Positions 16,067-24,079 of a stretch of 61,865 nucleotides of DNA are shown here, piece by piece; position 1 is the stretch's first letter; each line of letters begins with the position of its first letter. The notes beneath the pieces were generated by a model. It was given only the letters and a program-made list of their open reading frames with translations. It was not told the DNA's origin and searched no databases. The stretch comes from an uncultured bacterium (GTDB lineage Bacteria; Actinomycetota; Coriobacteriia; Coriobacteriales; Coriobacteriaceae): positions 1 through 61,865 of the forward strand of contig CAJMMA010000009.1 of NCBI GenBank assembly GCA_905214435.1, read 5' to 3'. Made by a program: the position numbers and the translations under genes.

Positions 16067-17177
16067 CTATCGCCACGCCCTGGAGCACATTTCGTTTACC
16101 GATAATGCGAAGCAGCACATGGCAAACTCGATTGCTCAGTCCGTCGCCTCGAGCGATGCGGCGACCGCTCAAAGCAACTTTAATGGCACGCGACGCAAGC
16201 CGCGCATCGCCCGCCATCCCGTAAGAACAGTCGCTCGCATTGCCGCTGTAACGGCAGTCCTCGCTATCGTCATTGGAGGCGCTGGCACGGCTATGGCAAC
16301 AGGCGTCCTGCCGCTTCCTTCTGACATGCTTTCCGACATCTTTGACGGACCTGCTTCTCAAACCGAGATCATCGACCGTATTGGCCGGCCCGTCGGTGCT
16401 AGCTGCTCCAACAACGGAGTCACCGTGACCGCCGACGCCATCATGGGCGACAAGGATATGGTTACCATCGCCTATACGCTTACGTTCGACGATCCCGCTG
16501 CCCTGAAAAAGCTTTCCGAGCCGGGCGAGAACGGAACTATCGCCGGAAGTGTCGATGGAAACGTATACGTTGATGGCGAGCATGGCGGCCAAGGCCAATC
16601 ATGGCTCATTGACAAGAACCCCAATGACTCCAGCATTCAATACTTTGCACAGTTCAGCGTTGAATCACCCGGCCTTATGGGCAGGACCGTCCGCACGCAT
16701 ATCAACTCTCTCGTTGTGCCACGTGCTGGCAAAGAGCTTCCCGAGTATAAGAAAATACTTACGGGCCCATGGGATCTTAAGTTCCAGCTGAATTACGAAG
16801 ATACATCCGTTACGATTCCCGCGCCCAAATCGGTCAACTTTAACGGCACCAAGGCGACGATTCAAGAGGCCACCGTATCCTGCGTTGGCGTTTCAGTCCG
16901 CTACAACATAGATCGTTCCATCGAACACGACAACAACAGCGGCAAGATGTCTCAAAACATGGAGGAGTCTATGGATGCCGTTGGCAACATACCCCTCATC
17001 GTGACGTTCAAAGACGGTCATGTTGAGGACGCAACCAGCCACAGCGGCTATTTCGCAAATAAACTGGATAACGGCACCACTGATGTCCACAAGACCTGGC
17101 CGTTCTCGCAAGTTTGTGACACAGACAAGATTGCAAGCGTACAAATTGGCGATACGGTCATTCCCATGAATTCGTAA
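16047..17177 (+). CDS. Putative membrane-anchored anti-sigma factor (DUF4179-like)
   Basis: A 376-residue single-pass protein. Residues 1-60 are cytoplasmic and polar, one hydrophobic helix spans about 62-84, and the remaining ~290 residues are extracellular and beta-rich. The layout and position directly after an ECF sigma gene match DUF4179/DUF5643 proteins that hold such sigma factors at the membrane. No zinc-binding H-x3-C-x2-C motif is seen in the cytoplasmic part, so it is not a classic ZAS anti-sigma factor. GAAAGGAGACCACA precedes the start. The signal sensed is unknown. Confidence 0.7.
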   Translation: MTTNSNDYRHALEHISFTDNAKQHMANSIAQSVASSDAATAQSNFNGTRRKPRIARHPVRTVARIAAVTAVLAIVIGGAGTAMATGVLPLPSDMLSDIFDGPASQTEIIDRIGRPVGASCSNNGVTVTADAIMGDKDMVTIAYTLTFDDPAALKKLSEPGENGTIAGSVDGNVYVDGEHGGQGQSWLIDKNPNDSSIQYFAQFSVESPGLMGRTVRTHINSLVVPRAGKELPEYKKILTGPWDLKFQLNYEDTSVTIPAPKSVNFNGTKATIQEATVSCVGVSVRYNIDRSIEHDNNSGKMSQNMEESMDAVGNIPLIVTFKDGHVEDATSHSGYFANKLDNGTTDVHKTWPFSQVCDTDKIASVQIGDTVIPMNS

Positions 17178-17294
17178 CGCTACGCGGCTCGTATATGCAC
17201 CCGGTTCCGCACTTCGCGTCTAAAGATGCGCTGTCATCGAGCAGCATGAGCGCAAGGCCGCCCGTATGGTCGGCTGGGAACACCTCGTTGCGCT

Positions 17295-17336
17295 AAAAAC
17301 CACCACGAAGGGGACCGGCACCTTTGTGGTGGTTTT
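17295..17336 (+). terminator. GGGACAGG-family terminator after the anti-sigma gene
   Basis: AAAACCACCACGAAGG pairs with CCTTTGTGGTGGTTTT around GGACCGGCA. It is followed by the same GCTGACTCGTCCGACCTGTC tail as the copy at 15281. The 118 bp between the gene stop and this hairpin show nothing recognisable. Confidence 0.8.
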
Positions 17337-17361
17337 GCTGACTCGTCCGACCTGTCCCAAC

Positions 17362-17428
17362 GGTCTGTCTCAATCTGTAACAGGTAGGGCCCAAATAACC
17401 GGTTAGCTGTTACAGATCGAGACAGACC
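17362..17428. repeat. Repeat family B, copy 1 (long perfect-type inverted repeat)
   Basis: A 67-bp palindrome whose arms start GGTCTGTCTCAATCTGTAAC and end GTTACAGATCGAGACAGACC, 22 bp each with one mismatch. The core TCTCRATCTGTAACA recurs in inverted pairs at 17445, 23998, 24080 and 24158. Confidence 0.7.
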
Positions 17429-17444
17429 ACGGATGCTCAGCCGA

Positions 17445-17507
17445 AAATCTCAATCTGTAACAGGTAGGAACGATTTTGCCCCTTAGATGTTACAGATTGA
17501 GATATTT
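17445..17507. repeat. Repeat family B, copy 2
   Basis: AATCTCAATCTGTAACA and TGTTACAGATTGAGATATT face each other across about 28 bp. It stands 17 bp from copy 1 and about 20 bp from the 3' end of the leuB remnant. Confidence 0.7.
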
Positions 17508-17528
17508 GACAGCTTGAATCGGCATCGC

Positions 17529-18178
17529 CTACAGCGCGGCGACGACCTTGTCGCCCATCGTCGTGGTGCCGAGGATCTTATCTGCCGGGGTGTTGACATC
17601 GGCGATGTCACGGGTGCGCCAGCCCTCGTCGAGCACGCGCGCCACGGCGCTCTCGATCCACGCGGCTTGCTCGCCCATGTCGAGCGCGTAGGTCAGCAGC
17701 ATCGCCACCGACAAGATTTGAGCCAGCGGATTGGCCACGCCGAGCCCCGCGATGTCAGGAGCGCTGCCAGCGCTCGGCCCAAACAGCGATACGCCATCAT
17801 CCAGCGAGGCAGAGGCAAGCATACCGAGCGATCCGGTAATCTGAGCCGCCTCATCGGACAGGATGTCGCCGAACATGTTCTCCGTCACCACGACGTCAAA
17901 GTCTGCCGGTCGACTGATGAGCTGCATGGCGGCGTTGTCGACGAGCAGGTCCTCAAGCTCCACGTCGGAGTACTCCTCGTCTTGCACGCGATGCACGATC
18001 TCGCGCCACATGCGGCTCGTCTCCAGCACGTTGCGCTTATCAACGCTCGTCACCTTGCCGCGACGTTTGCGCGCCGCCTCAAATGCCTGGCGCGCAATGC
18101 GCTCAATCTCGTACTCGCGATACTCCATCACGTCGACCGCACGCTGACCGGCCGCACCCGCAGCGCCCGAGCAGGTCA
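17529..18178 (-). pseudogene. leuB: 3-isopropylmalate dehydrogenase, C-terminal remnant
   Basis: About 215 codons matching the C-terminal 60% of LeuB: YEIERIARQAFEAARKRRG, KVTSVDKRNVLETSRMWREI, then VVTENMFGDILSDEAAQITG and SLGMLASASL, GPSAGSAPDIAG. These hold the catalytic Lys/Asp residues of the second half, but the N-terminal NAD-binding part is missing: normal length is about 350-360 residues. Its 5' end is fused out of frame to a leuA remnant. The reading frame itself is intact to the stop at 17529, so the deletion may be fairly recent. Confidence 0.85.
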
Positions 18179-18735
18179 CGGATGCGGGCGCCAAAGTCCC
18201 ACGGCATGTTGTAGCCCATCGTATCGGGGATGTTCACGACCGTGGCACCGGCCTTTACGGCCGCCTCGATAATGCGCACCAGAAACTCCTGATCGGAGCG
18301 GCCGGCATCCTCGGCATAAAACTCAACATCGTCAACGAACTTGCGAGCATGTTTGACGGCATGGATCGCTCACTCAATTGCCCTTTCCTCAGTCATATGG
18401 AGCTTGTCGCGCAGGTGACTGGTGCTCACACCCAGCCCTGTATGGATACGGGGCCTCTGGGCCGTTTTGAGCGCCTCTGCAGCCACTTCGATATCCCTGT
18501 CGACAGCGCGCGTCAGGCCGCATACCGTGCATCGGTCGCCCGCAATCTTGCCAATCTCCTGTACGGAGCGAAAGTCACCAGGACTCGAGATGGGAAAGCC
18601 CGCCTCGATAACGTCCACGTTCATGCGCACCAGCTGGCGGGCGATGAAGAGCTTTTCCTCGGTATTCATGCTGGCGCCCGGCGACTGCTCACCGTCGCAC
18701 AGGGTGGCGTCAAAGATTGTGATTTTGCGGCTTAT
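18172..18735 (-). pseudogene. leuA: 2-isopropylmalate synthase, N-terminal remnant
   Basis: The minus strand reads SRKITIFDATLCDGEQSPGA, then VIEAGFPISSPGDF and HTGLGVSTSHL, clearly LeuA. It is broken in several ways. The expected start codon is ATA, a few bases behind GGAGGA. The near-invariant catalytic Arg of TTLRDGEQ is Cys. A TGA (18370-18372) interrupts the frame after TEERAIE, and the protein then resumes (AIHAVKHARKFVDDVEFYAE, up to MPWDFGARIRDL). About here it is joined out of frame to leuB. Most changes are C-to-T or G-to-A transitions, typical of decay without selection. Confidence 0.9.
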
Positions 18736-18800
18736 ATGTTCCTCCTGATTGACCGTTTTATGACAGATGGCTTTCAGGAGAGAGAGAAGGCCTAGAGATA

Positions 18801-18859
18801 GAAAAATACCCGTGTCGCTCATCACGCCTGAAAGCGGCAGACGATAGCGCACCCGGGTA
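18801..18859 (-). terminator. Attenuator terminator of the leucine leader
   Basis: On the minus strand TACCCG-GGTG-CGCT pairs with AGCG-ACA-CGGGTA and is followed by TTTTT. It lies 30 nt past the stop of the leader peptide and about 70 nt before the leuA remnant, the position expected for transcription attenuation. The loop contains GCTTTCAGG, complementary to CCTGAAAGC at 18778-18770 downstream. Confidence 0.72.
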
Positions 18860-18888
18860 CAACAAATCGTTATAGCGAGATTACAACC

Positions 18889-18948
18889 CTAGCGCGCTAT
18901 CCAATCTAGTAGCGCTAGGCCTAGGAGCTGTTGCGTGTTCTTAAACAT
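18889..18948 (-). CDS. leuL: Leucine operon leader peptide
   Basis: A 19-codon frame, MFKNTQQLLGLALLDWIAR, preceded by GAAGGGAGCCCAAC. It holds five leucines in seven residues (LLGLALL), encoded CTC CTA CTA CTA CTA; CTA is scarce elsewhere in the window's genes. This is the classical design of a ribosome-stalling attenuation peptide: lack of charged tRNA-Leu stalls translation and changes folding of the following attenuator. A promoter lies upstream and the terminator downstream. The genes it should control are dead. Confidence 0.85.
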   Translation of the reverse strand: MFKNTQQLLGLALLDWIAR

Positions 18949-18973
18949 GTTGGGCTCCCTTCGGCCTCGGGTA

Positions 18974-19002
18974 GTACTACATCGCGCTAAAGTACAACAC
19001 AA
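18974..19002 (-). promoter_or_regulatory. Candidate promoter of the leucine leader
   Basis: On the minus strand TTGTGT (19002-18997) and TAGTAC (18979-18974) are separated by 17 bp. It lies about 25-30 bp ahead of the leader-peptide start. Confidence 0.5.
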
Positions 19003-19004
19003 GT

Positions 19005-19045
19005 AAAACCACCACAAGGGTGCCTGTCCCCTTCGTGGTGGTTTC
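19005..19045 (-). terminator. GGGACAGG-family hairpin, inverted copy
   Basis: On the minus strand AAACCACCACGAAGG, GGACAGGCA, then CCTTGTGGTGGTTTT. It stands behind the rplA terminator and ahead of the leu promoter, shielding the latter from read-through. Confidence 0.75.
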
Positions 19046-19056
19046 GTTGACTCAAA

Positions 19057-19100
19057 AGCAAGAGACCCGGTCCTGCACGAGGCAGAACCGGGTCTCTTTA
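19057..19100 (-). terminator. Terminator of the rpmG-rplA operon
   Basis: AGAGACCCGGT (19061-19071) and ACCGGGTCTCT (19087-19097) are perfectly complementary; the minus-strand 3' side continues TTGCTTTTG. It lies about 35 nt past the rplA stop. Confidence 0.85.
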
Positions 19101-19134
19101 GCAATGCTTGCTTTGCTCAGGCAGTAACTAAAAG

Positions 19135-19842
19135 TTACTCAGCCAGGAAGTCGCGCTGGACAGCGGGATCGACCTTGACGCCAGGACCCATGGTGGAAGA
19201 CACGGAGATGGACTTGACGTACTTACCCTTAGCAGAAGAGGGCTTGACGCGCAGGATCTCGGTGTACAGGGCGGCGTAGTTCTCGACGAGCTGCTGCTCA
19301 GAGAAGGACTTCTTGCCCAGGGGCACGTGGCAGATGCCGTAGCGGTCGGCGCGGTACTCAACGCGGCCAGCCTTGAGCTCGGAGACCATCTTGGCGACGT
19401 CCATGGTCACGGTGCCGAGCTTGGGGTTCGGCATGAGGCCACGGGGACCAAGGATCTTACCGATGCGGCCAACCTTGGCCATCATGTTCGGCGTAGCGAT
19501 AGCGGCGTCGAAGTTGATCTCGCCCTTCTGAATCTGGGCGACAAGCTCGTCGGAACCGATGATGTCGGCGCCGGCAGCCTCGGCCTCGCGGGCCTTCTCG
19601 CCCTCGGCGAAGACGGCAACACGAACGGTCTTGCCGGTGCCGTGGGGCAGGGAGATGGAACCACGGATGTTCTGGTCAGCCTTACGAGTATCGATGCCCA
19701 GACGGAAGTGGGCCTCGACGGTCTCGTCGAACTTGGCGGTGTCGAGCTCCTTAATGAGCTTGGCAGCCTGAAGGGGGGTGTAGAGCGTGGCGCGATCGAT
19801 CTTCTCGGCAGCGGCGTTATAGCTCTTACCATGCTTAGCCAT
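19135..19842 (-). CDS. rplA: 50S ribosomal protein L1
   Basis: A 235-residue L1. Typical segments are TVEAHFRLGIDTRKADQNIR, GADIIGSDELV, KILGPRGLMPNPKLGTVT and a GRVEYRADRYG turn. L1 forms the mobile stalk that helps tRNA leave the E site and usually represses its own operon. I prefer the ATG at 19842 (MAKHG) because AGGAGG sits 8 bp away; an ATG two codons earlier is too close. The 117-nt leader ahead of it holds a GTGTGC/GCACAC hairpin (19893-19910), a possible control element. rplK precedes it. Confidence 0.96.
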   Translation of the reverse strand: MAKHGKSYNAAAEKIDRATLYTPLQAAKLIKELDTAKFDETVEAHFRLGIDTRKADQNIRGSISLPHGTGKTVRVAVFAEGEKAREAEAAGADIIGSDELVAQIQKGEINFDAAIATPNMMAKVGRIGKILGPRGLMPNPKLGTVTMDVAKMVSELKAGRVEYRADRYGICHVPLGKKSFSEQQLVENYAALYTEILRVKPSSAKGKYVKSISVSSTMGPGVKVDPAVQRDFLAE

Positions 19843-19959
19843 GTGCATTACCTCCTGTGGTTAAACGGGCGTGAGCCCTCCCACATCGTATCGTGTGCCC
19901 TATTGCACACATTTAACGGGCGCCCAGGTCGGAGCACCCGTCGTTACCATAAGAAATCG

Positions 19960-20388
19960 CTACTCAGCGATGGTGACGCCCATGGAACGGGCGGTACCGG
20001 CGATGATCTTCTTGGCGGCGTCAATGTCGTTGGCATTGAGGTCCGGCATCTTGATCTCGGCGATCTTGGTGAGCTGCTCCTGGGAGAGCTGACCAACCTT
20101 GTCGGCCTGGGGCTTAGCGGAACCAGACTTGAGGTTCAGCTCCTTCTTGATGAGGTGAGCCGCCGGCGGGGTCTTGGTGATGAAGGAGAAGGACTTATCC
20201 TCGTAGACAGAGATCTCAACGGGGATGATGTCGCCCTTCTTGTCCTGCGTCTCGGCGTTAAAGGCCTGGCAGAACTGCATGATGTTCACGCCAGCAGCGC
20301 CCAGAGCGGGGCCGACGGGAGGAGCGGGGTTAGCTGCACCAGCAGGAATCTGGAGCTTAATGACGTTGGCAACCTTCTTCTCAGCCAT
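19960..20388 (-). CDS. rplK: 50S ribosomal protein L11
   Basis: A 142-residue L11: N-terminal LQIPAGAANPAPPVGPALG is the proline-rich hinge region and GTARSMGVTI ends the C-terminal rRNA-binding domain. L11 lies at the GTPase-associated centre and is needed for RelA-type stringent signalling. Start ATG at 20388 chosen over one two codons upstream because AAGGA then has usable spacing. It sits between nusG and rplA as in most bacteria. The 120-bp nusG-rplK gap shows no clear terminator. Confidence 0.96.
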   Translation of the reverse strand: MAEKKVANVIKLQIPAGAANPAPPVGPALGAAGVNIMQFCQAFNAETQDKKGDIIPVEISVYEDKSFSFITKTPPAAHLIKKELNLKSGSAKPQADKVGQLSQEQLTKIAEIKMPDLNANDIDAAKKIIAGTARSMGVTIAE

Positions 20389-20508
20389 GGTCATTCCTTT
20401 CGAATCACGAGTGTGAAGTACTTGCTATATCGTAAGCACGCACGTGTTAGAAGCACTCCTGAGATGAGCAGTCACAGAAGAAGCACGCTCGCGCGAACGG
20501 ACGAAAAC

Positions 20509-21045
20509 TTAAGCGATGACAGCGACCTGGTTAAAGTCGAGCTCAACCGGCGTCTCGCGGCCAAAGATCATCAGCGTGACCTTAAGCTTGCCAGCCTCGG
20601 TGTTAACCTCGGAGACCTTGCCATCAAAGTCGGTAAGCGGGCCATCGGTGACGCGGACGGACGTGCCGACCTGAATATCAACCGAGGTGCGCTTGGGCGA
20701 ATCGCCCTTACCGGGACGACGAGTCATCTTGTTGTACTCGTCGCGGGAAAGCGGAGCGGGCTTGCCGTTGCCGCCCAGGAAACCGGTGACGCCAGGCGTG
20801 TTACGAACGCACGTCCAAGCATCGTCATCCATCTCCATGCGGACCAGGACATAACCCGGGAAGATCTTGGAATCCTTGGTCTCACGCTTGCCACCCTCTT
20901 TAATCTCGGTGACGCGCTCCATAGGAATCTCGATATCAAAGATACGGTCCTGCATGCCCATAGTCTCGATGCGATGCTCGAGATCGGACTTAACGCGGTT
21001 CTCGTATCCAGAGTAAGTGTGAACGACGTACCAACGCTTAGACAT
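20509..21045 (-). CDS. nusG: Transcription termination/antitermination protein NusG
   Basis: A 178-residue NusG. The NGN domain opens KRWYVVHTYSGYENRVKSDL and contains the FPGYVLVRMEMDD strand; the C-terminal KOW domain has VRVTDGPLTDFDGKVSEVN. It binds RNA polymerase to reduce pausing and links it to ribosomes or Rho. The gene is three bases from secE and is cotranscribed with ribosomal protein genes. Confidence 0.96.
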   Translation of the reverse strand: MSKRWYVVHTYSGYENRVKSDLEHRIETMGMQDRIFDIEIPMERVTEIKEGGKRETKDSKIFPGYVLVRMEMDDDAWTCVRNTPGVTGFLGGNGKPAPLSRDEYNKMTRRPGKGDSPKRTSVDIQVGTSVRVTDGPLTDFDGKVSEVNTEAGKLKVTLMIFGRETPVELDFNQVAVIA

Positions 21046-21048
21046 GGT

Positions 21049-21387
21049 TTAGCCCCTCAATCCAGAGAACAGAGCAAGAGCCTCGCCAAAGCCAGCATCG
21101 AGCAGAGCGATGACGACGCCGACGACGATCAGAGAAGCGCAAACGACGACCGAGTAGTTCACGAGCTCCTTCTTATCGGGCCACGTGACACGCTTCATCT
21201 CGGACTTCACCGAAGCGAAATACTTCTTGGTGCGGGCGAAGAAACCAGGCTTCTCGTTCTTCTTGGACTTCGCAGCCTTCTCGCTCTTCTTGGCAACGGC
21301 CTTCTTGGCCTCAACCTTGGAGTTGGCGGCAGCGTTGTTGGCAGGCGCCTGCTGCTGTGCCTTCTTCTTGTTCTTCTTGTTGGCCAT
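21049..21387 (-). CDS. secE: Preprotein translocase subunit SecE
   Basis: A 112-residue protein. An unusually long lysine/alanine-rich cytoplasmic tail (1-65) precedes the conserved amphipathic helix VKSEMKRVTWPDKKELVNY and one membrane helix (about 75-97). The minimal SecE core is thus present with a basic extension. It clamps SecY in the Sec translocon. GGAGGTAACCC precedes the start, and nusG follows directly. Confidence 0.93.
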   Translation of the reverse strand: MANKKNKKKAQQQAPANNAAANSKVEAKKAVAKKSEKAAKSKKNEKPGFFARTKKYFASVKSEMKRVTWPDKKELVNYSVVVCASLIVVGVVIALLDAGFGEALALFSGLRG

Positions 21388-21463
21388 TTGGGTTACCTCC
21401 GCGCAATGCGCTTATACATGAGTAAACCGTAAGCCCCCAAGTGGGAGCTTACGGAATAATGAC

Positions 21464-21539
21464 TGGCACGCCAGGAAGGACTCGAACCCTCAACACTCGG
21501 TTTTGGAGACCGATGCTCTACCAATTGAACTACTGGCGT
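21464..21539 (-). tRNA. tRNA-Trp (CCA)
   Basis: A 76-nt cloverleaf on the minus strand. Acceptor ACGCCAG pairs with CTGGCGT; anticodon loop CTCCAAA gives CCA. The 3' CCA is encoded. It stands between rpmG and secE in the same transcription unit, as in many bacteria. Confidence 0.97.
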
Positions 21540-21552
21540 ATATGACTAGAGA

Positions 21553-21702
21553 CTAGCGAGTCTCTTTGTGCAGCGTGTGGTGACGGCACCAGGGGCAATA
21601 CTTCTTGATCTCCATACGATCAGGCATGGTCGACTTGTTCTTGGTGGTCGTATAGTTGCGGCGCTTGCACTCAGTGCACGCAAGAGTAACTAGAGTACGC
21701 AT
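21553..21702 (-). CDS. rpmG: 50S ribosomal protein L33
   Basis: A 49-residue L33 beginning MRTLVTLACTECKRRNYTTT and ending with YCPWCRHHTLHKETR. Both C-x2-C pairs (CTEC and CPWC) are present, so this is the zinc-binding C+ form. It is the first gene of the unit rpmG-tRNA-Trp-secE-nusG-rplK-rplA. A consensus -35 element lies about 70 bp upstream. Confidence 0.95.
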   Translation of the reverse strand: MRTLVTLACTECKRRNYTTTKNKSTMPDRMEIKKYCPWCRHHTLHKETR

Positions 21703-21747
21703 GTATCCTGAACCTTTCATTTCCGCCCCGTACGGGCACGAGTTGTT

Positions 21748-21777
21748 ACTTTATCAGCTCCACGTAAGTGCTGTCAA
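21748..21777 (-). promoter_or_regulatory. Promoter of the rpmG-secE-nusG-rplKA unit
   Basis: Minus strand TTGACA (21777-21772), 18-bp spacer, TAAAGT (21753-21748). The remaining sequence to the tuf terminator (21780-21915) shows no other signal. Confidence 0.7.
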
Positions 21778-21915
21778 TGAAAACCTCGAGTCAATTGGTT
21801 CTCGGTGGATCCATTCATATTTGGAACACATCAATGAAGCCATCGAGATCTAATCGACGGTGCATCCAGGACCATTATCGATCCTCTCGACACCAGCAAC
21901 GGCTCAATATCCATT

Positions 21916-21954
21916 GCAGAAAAGAACCCGGCACCCAAATAAGTGCCGGGTTCT
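21916..21954 (-). terminator. Terminator of tuf
   Basis: AGAACCCGGCAC and GTGCCGGGTTCT form a perfect 12-bp stem with an 8-nt loop; the minus-strand 3' side continues TTTTC. Confidence 0.9.
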
Positions 21955-21981
21955 CTAAGTCAGCTATATCAAAGAGCTAAT

Positions 21982-23172
21982 TTACTCAATGATCGTGGAG
22001 ACGATGCCCGAACCGACGGTGTGGCCACCCTCGCGGATAGCGAAGCGCAGGCCCTCCTCCATGGCGATCGGGTGGATGAGGTCGCCCTCGATGGTGATGT
22101 GGTCACCAGGCATAGCCATCTCGGTGCCCTCGGGGAGCTTGACCGTACCGGTAACGTCGGTGGTACGGAAGTAGAACTGAGGACGATAACCATCGAAGAA
22201 CGGGGTATGACGGCCGCCCTCCTCCTTGGTCAGAACGTAGATCTCACCGGTGAACTTGGTGTGCGGGGTAACCGAACCGGGCTTGCAGAGAACCTGGCCG
22301 CGCTCGATGTCCTCACGCTTGATGCCGCGGAGCAGCAGACCGACGTTGTCGCCAGCCTCGCAGAAGTCCATGGACTTACGGAACATCTCGATACCGGTAA
22401 CAACGGTGTTCTGGGTATCCTTGATGCCGACGATCTCGACGGGCTCGTTGAGCTTGAGCTCACCGCGCTCGACACGGCCGGTAGCAACGGTACCACGGCC
22501 GGAGATGGTCATAACGTCCTCAACGGCCATCAGGAACGGGAGGTCGTTGTTACGAGCAGGCGTCGGGATGTACTCGTCGACGGCGTTCATGAGCTCGCGG
22601 ATAGCGTCCATCCACTTGGCGTCGCCCTCGAGAGCGCCCAGAGCGGAACCACGGATGACGGGAATGTCGTCGCCGGGGAAATCGTACTCGGAGAGGAGCT
22701 CACGGGTCTCCATCTCGACGAGGTCGATGAGCTCGTCATCGTCGACCATATCGCACTTGTTCAGGAAGACGACGATGTAGGGAACACCGACCTGACGGGC
22801 GAGCAGGATGTGCTCGCGGGTCTGAGCCATGGGGCCGTCGGTAGCGGCGATGACCAGGATAGCGCCGTCCATCTGAGCAGCACCGGAGATCATGTTCTTG
22901 ACGTAGTCAGCGTGGCCCGGGCAGTCAACGTGAGCGTAGTGACGGGAAGCGGTCTCGTACTCGACGTGGGAGACGGAGATCGTAATGCCGCGCTCACGCT
23001 CCTCGGGAGCCTTGTCGATGTTCTCGAACGCAGTGAAGTCAGCCTTGCAGCCCTCGGTCTCGGAGAGAACCTTGGTGATGGCAGCGGTCAGCGTGGTCTT
23101 GCCGTGGTCGACGTGACCAATGGTGCCGATGTTAACATGCGGCTTAGTGCGCTCAAACTTCTCTTTGGCCAT
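21982..23172 (-). CDS. tuf: Elongation factor Tu
   Basis: A 396-residue EF-Tu, standard length. G1 is GHVDHGKT (19-26), G3 is the DCPGHADY segment and G4 is NKCD. It carries aminoacyl-tRNA to the ribosome as a GTP complex. Start at ATG 23172 has GAGGAGGGCTTT upstream. It is transcribed behind tRNA-Tyr, tRNA-Thr and tRNA-Met from one strong promoter, an ancient tRNA-tufB-type arrangement, and not next to fusA. Confidence 0.98.
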   Translation of the reverse strand: MAKEKFERTKPHVNIGTIGHVDHGKTTLTAAITKVLSETEGCKADFTAFENIDKAPEERERGITISVSHVEYETASRHYAHVDCPGHADYVKNMISGAAQMDGAILVIAATDGPMAQTREHILLARQVGVPYIVVFLNKCDMVDDDELIDLVEMETRELLSEYDFPGDDIPVIRGSALGALEGDAKWMDAIRELMNAVDEYIPTPARNNDLPFLMAVEDVMTISGRGTVATGRVERGELKLNEPVEIVGIKDTQNTVVTGIEMFRKSMDFCEAGDNVGLLLRGIKREDIERGQVLCKPGSVTPHTKFTGEIYVLTKEEGGRHTPFFDGYRPQFYFRTTDVTGTVKLPEGTEMAMPGDHITIEGDLIHPIAMEEGLRFAIREGGHTVGSGIVSTIIE

Positions 23173-23268
23173 AAAGCCCTCCTCTAAACAGGTCGTCCCC
23201 GGACGGGACTTTGCCTTTATACCATAGTGGCCTCTCAACATACTATTGAGAAGCCACCGTGTTACCTA

Positions 23269-23345
23269 TGGTAGCGGTGACTGGATTCGAACCAGTGACG
23301 CCACGGGTATGAACCGTGTGCTCTAACCAACTGAGCTACACCGCC
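23269..23345 (-). tRNA. tRNA-Met (CAT)
   Basis: A 77-nt cloverleaf; acceptor GGCGGTG/CACCGCT, anticodon loop TTCATAC, encoded CCA. The acceptor starts G-G rather than the unpaired C of initiators and lacks three G-C pairs before the anticodon loop, so it is more likely the elongator. Last tRNA before tuf. Confidence 0.95.
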
Positions 23346-23348
23346 GGA

Positions 23349-23424
23349 TGGAGCCTGCAACCAGACTTGAACTGGTGACCTCTTCGTTACCAACGAAGTG
23401 CTCTACCGACTGAGCTATACAGGC
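23349..23424 (-). tRNA. tRNA-Thr (GGT)
   Basis: A 76-nt cloverleaf; acceptor GCCTGTA/TGCAGGC, anticodon loop TTGGTAA giving GGT, encoded CCA. Middle gene of the Tyr-Thr-Met-tuf unit. Confidence 0.96.
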
Positions 23425-23434
23425 ACTTGACGGG

Positions 23435-23516
23435 TGGGAGCTATAGGATTCGAACCTATGTAGGCAGAGCCAACGGGTTTACAGCCCGTCCCCATTAACC
23501 ACTCGGGCAAACTCCC
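23435..23516 (-). tRNA. tRNA-Tyr (GTA)
   Basis: An 82-nt class II tRNA with a long variable arm; acceptor GGGAGTT/AGCTCCC, anticodon loop CTGTAAA giving GTA. After discriminator A the genome reads CCC, so the 3' CCA is not encoded and must be added or repaired by the nucleotidyltransferase, unlike the neighbouring tRNAs. First gene of the unit. Confidence 0.95.
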
Positions 23517-23578
23517 AATCGTTCAAGTATCCGCAGGTCCTTTGGTCTTTTGGACCGCCGCCCCCGCGAACGAAAAAG

Positions 23579-23608
23579 ATAATACGATGCAACCTTGGGG
23601 GCTGTCAA
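23579..23608 (-). promoter_or_regulatory. Promoter of the tRNA-Tyr/Thr/Met-tuf unit
   Basis: Minus strand TTGACA (23608-23603), 18-bp spacer, TATTAT (23584-23579), about 63 bp before tRNA-Tyr. Near-consensus, as expected for a highly expressed unit. Confidence 0.8.
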
Positions 23609-23822
23609 CGAAAACCTCTAGATACACGGTTCCGGGCGTATCTATATAGCCGTGACCTGCGGTTTTGTTGAGTTTGGATGTGAAGGACAGTGGTTTTGGA
23701 TACAGAGGTGACATTTCCCAAGGTAACACTTTGGCGTAGTGGAGTACACCTTCAGGATCGAACTTCGATAACAGCCTATTTGCACCTATATATAGGTCGA
23801 GATCGGGCTTCCGTGGCAGATT

Positions 23823-23947
23823 CGAGCGTGGATTTTCTTCCGTTTGAAATCGAGCGTGGACAATCTCCCACTATTGGCGTGCCCCCAAGGCCAAAGTGGC
23901 AGATTATCCACGATCATTCACTAAGCGGGAGATTTTCCACTCTCGTG
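23823..23947. repeat. Repeat family A, rearranged copy
   Basis: Several arms of the GTGGATAATCTCCCG palindrome occur nested. Inner pair: TCGAGCGTGGACAATCTCCC at about 23850 with AGATTATCCACGATC ending near 23914. Outer pair: CGAGCGTGGATTTTC at about 23824 with GAGATTTTCCACTCTCGTG ending at 23947. It looks like two overlapping or inserted copies. The 23609-23822 stretch before it holds nothing I recognise. Confidence 0.6.
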
Positions 23948-23997
23948 TGTCCGAAAATCCTCGCTCGATGCCGATGACTAACCTCGCCCCAGTTTCA

Positions 23998-24054
23998 GTC
24001 TCGATCTGTAACAGTAAGAGGGTTATTCCTCCCCTATCTGTTACAGATCAAGAT
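23998..24054. repeat. Repeat family B, copy 3
   Basis: GTCTCGATCTGTAACAG faces CTGTTACAGATCAAGAT across about 23 bp. First of three copies in tandem in the gap between tRNA-Thr and the tuf unit promoter. Confidence 0.7.
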
Positions 24055-24079
24055 GTTTCCCTGGCGGCCTGTCTGTTTA

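Noticed and set aside
17529..18194. A complete 221-residue LeuB-like enzyme
   Set aside because: It lacks the N-terminal nucleotide-binding half and its 5' end lies across an out-of-frame junction with leuA sequence.
18370..18372. Recoding of the in-frame TGA in leuA as selenocysteine or readthrough
   Set aside because: LeuA is not a selenoprotein, no SECIS-like hairpin is seen, and the start codon, catalytic Arg and 3' end are also lost.
18737..18852. A leucine-rich N-terminal extension of LeuA (MSDTGIFLSLGLLSLL...)
   Set aside because: It runs through the attenuator terminator and has no ribosome site; the true leader peptide is at 18889-18948.
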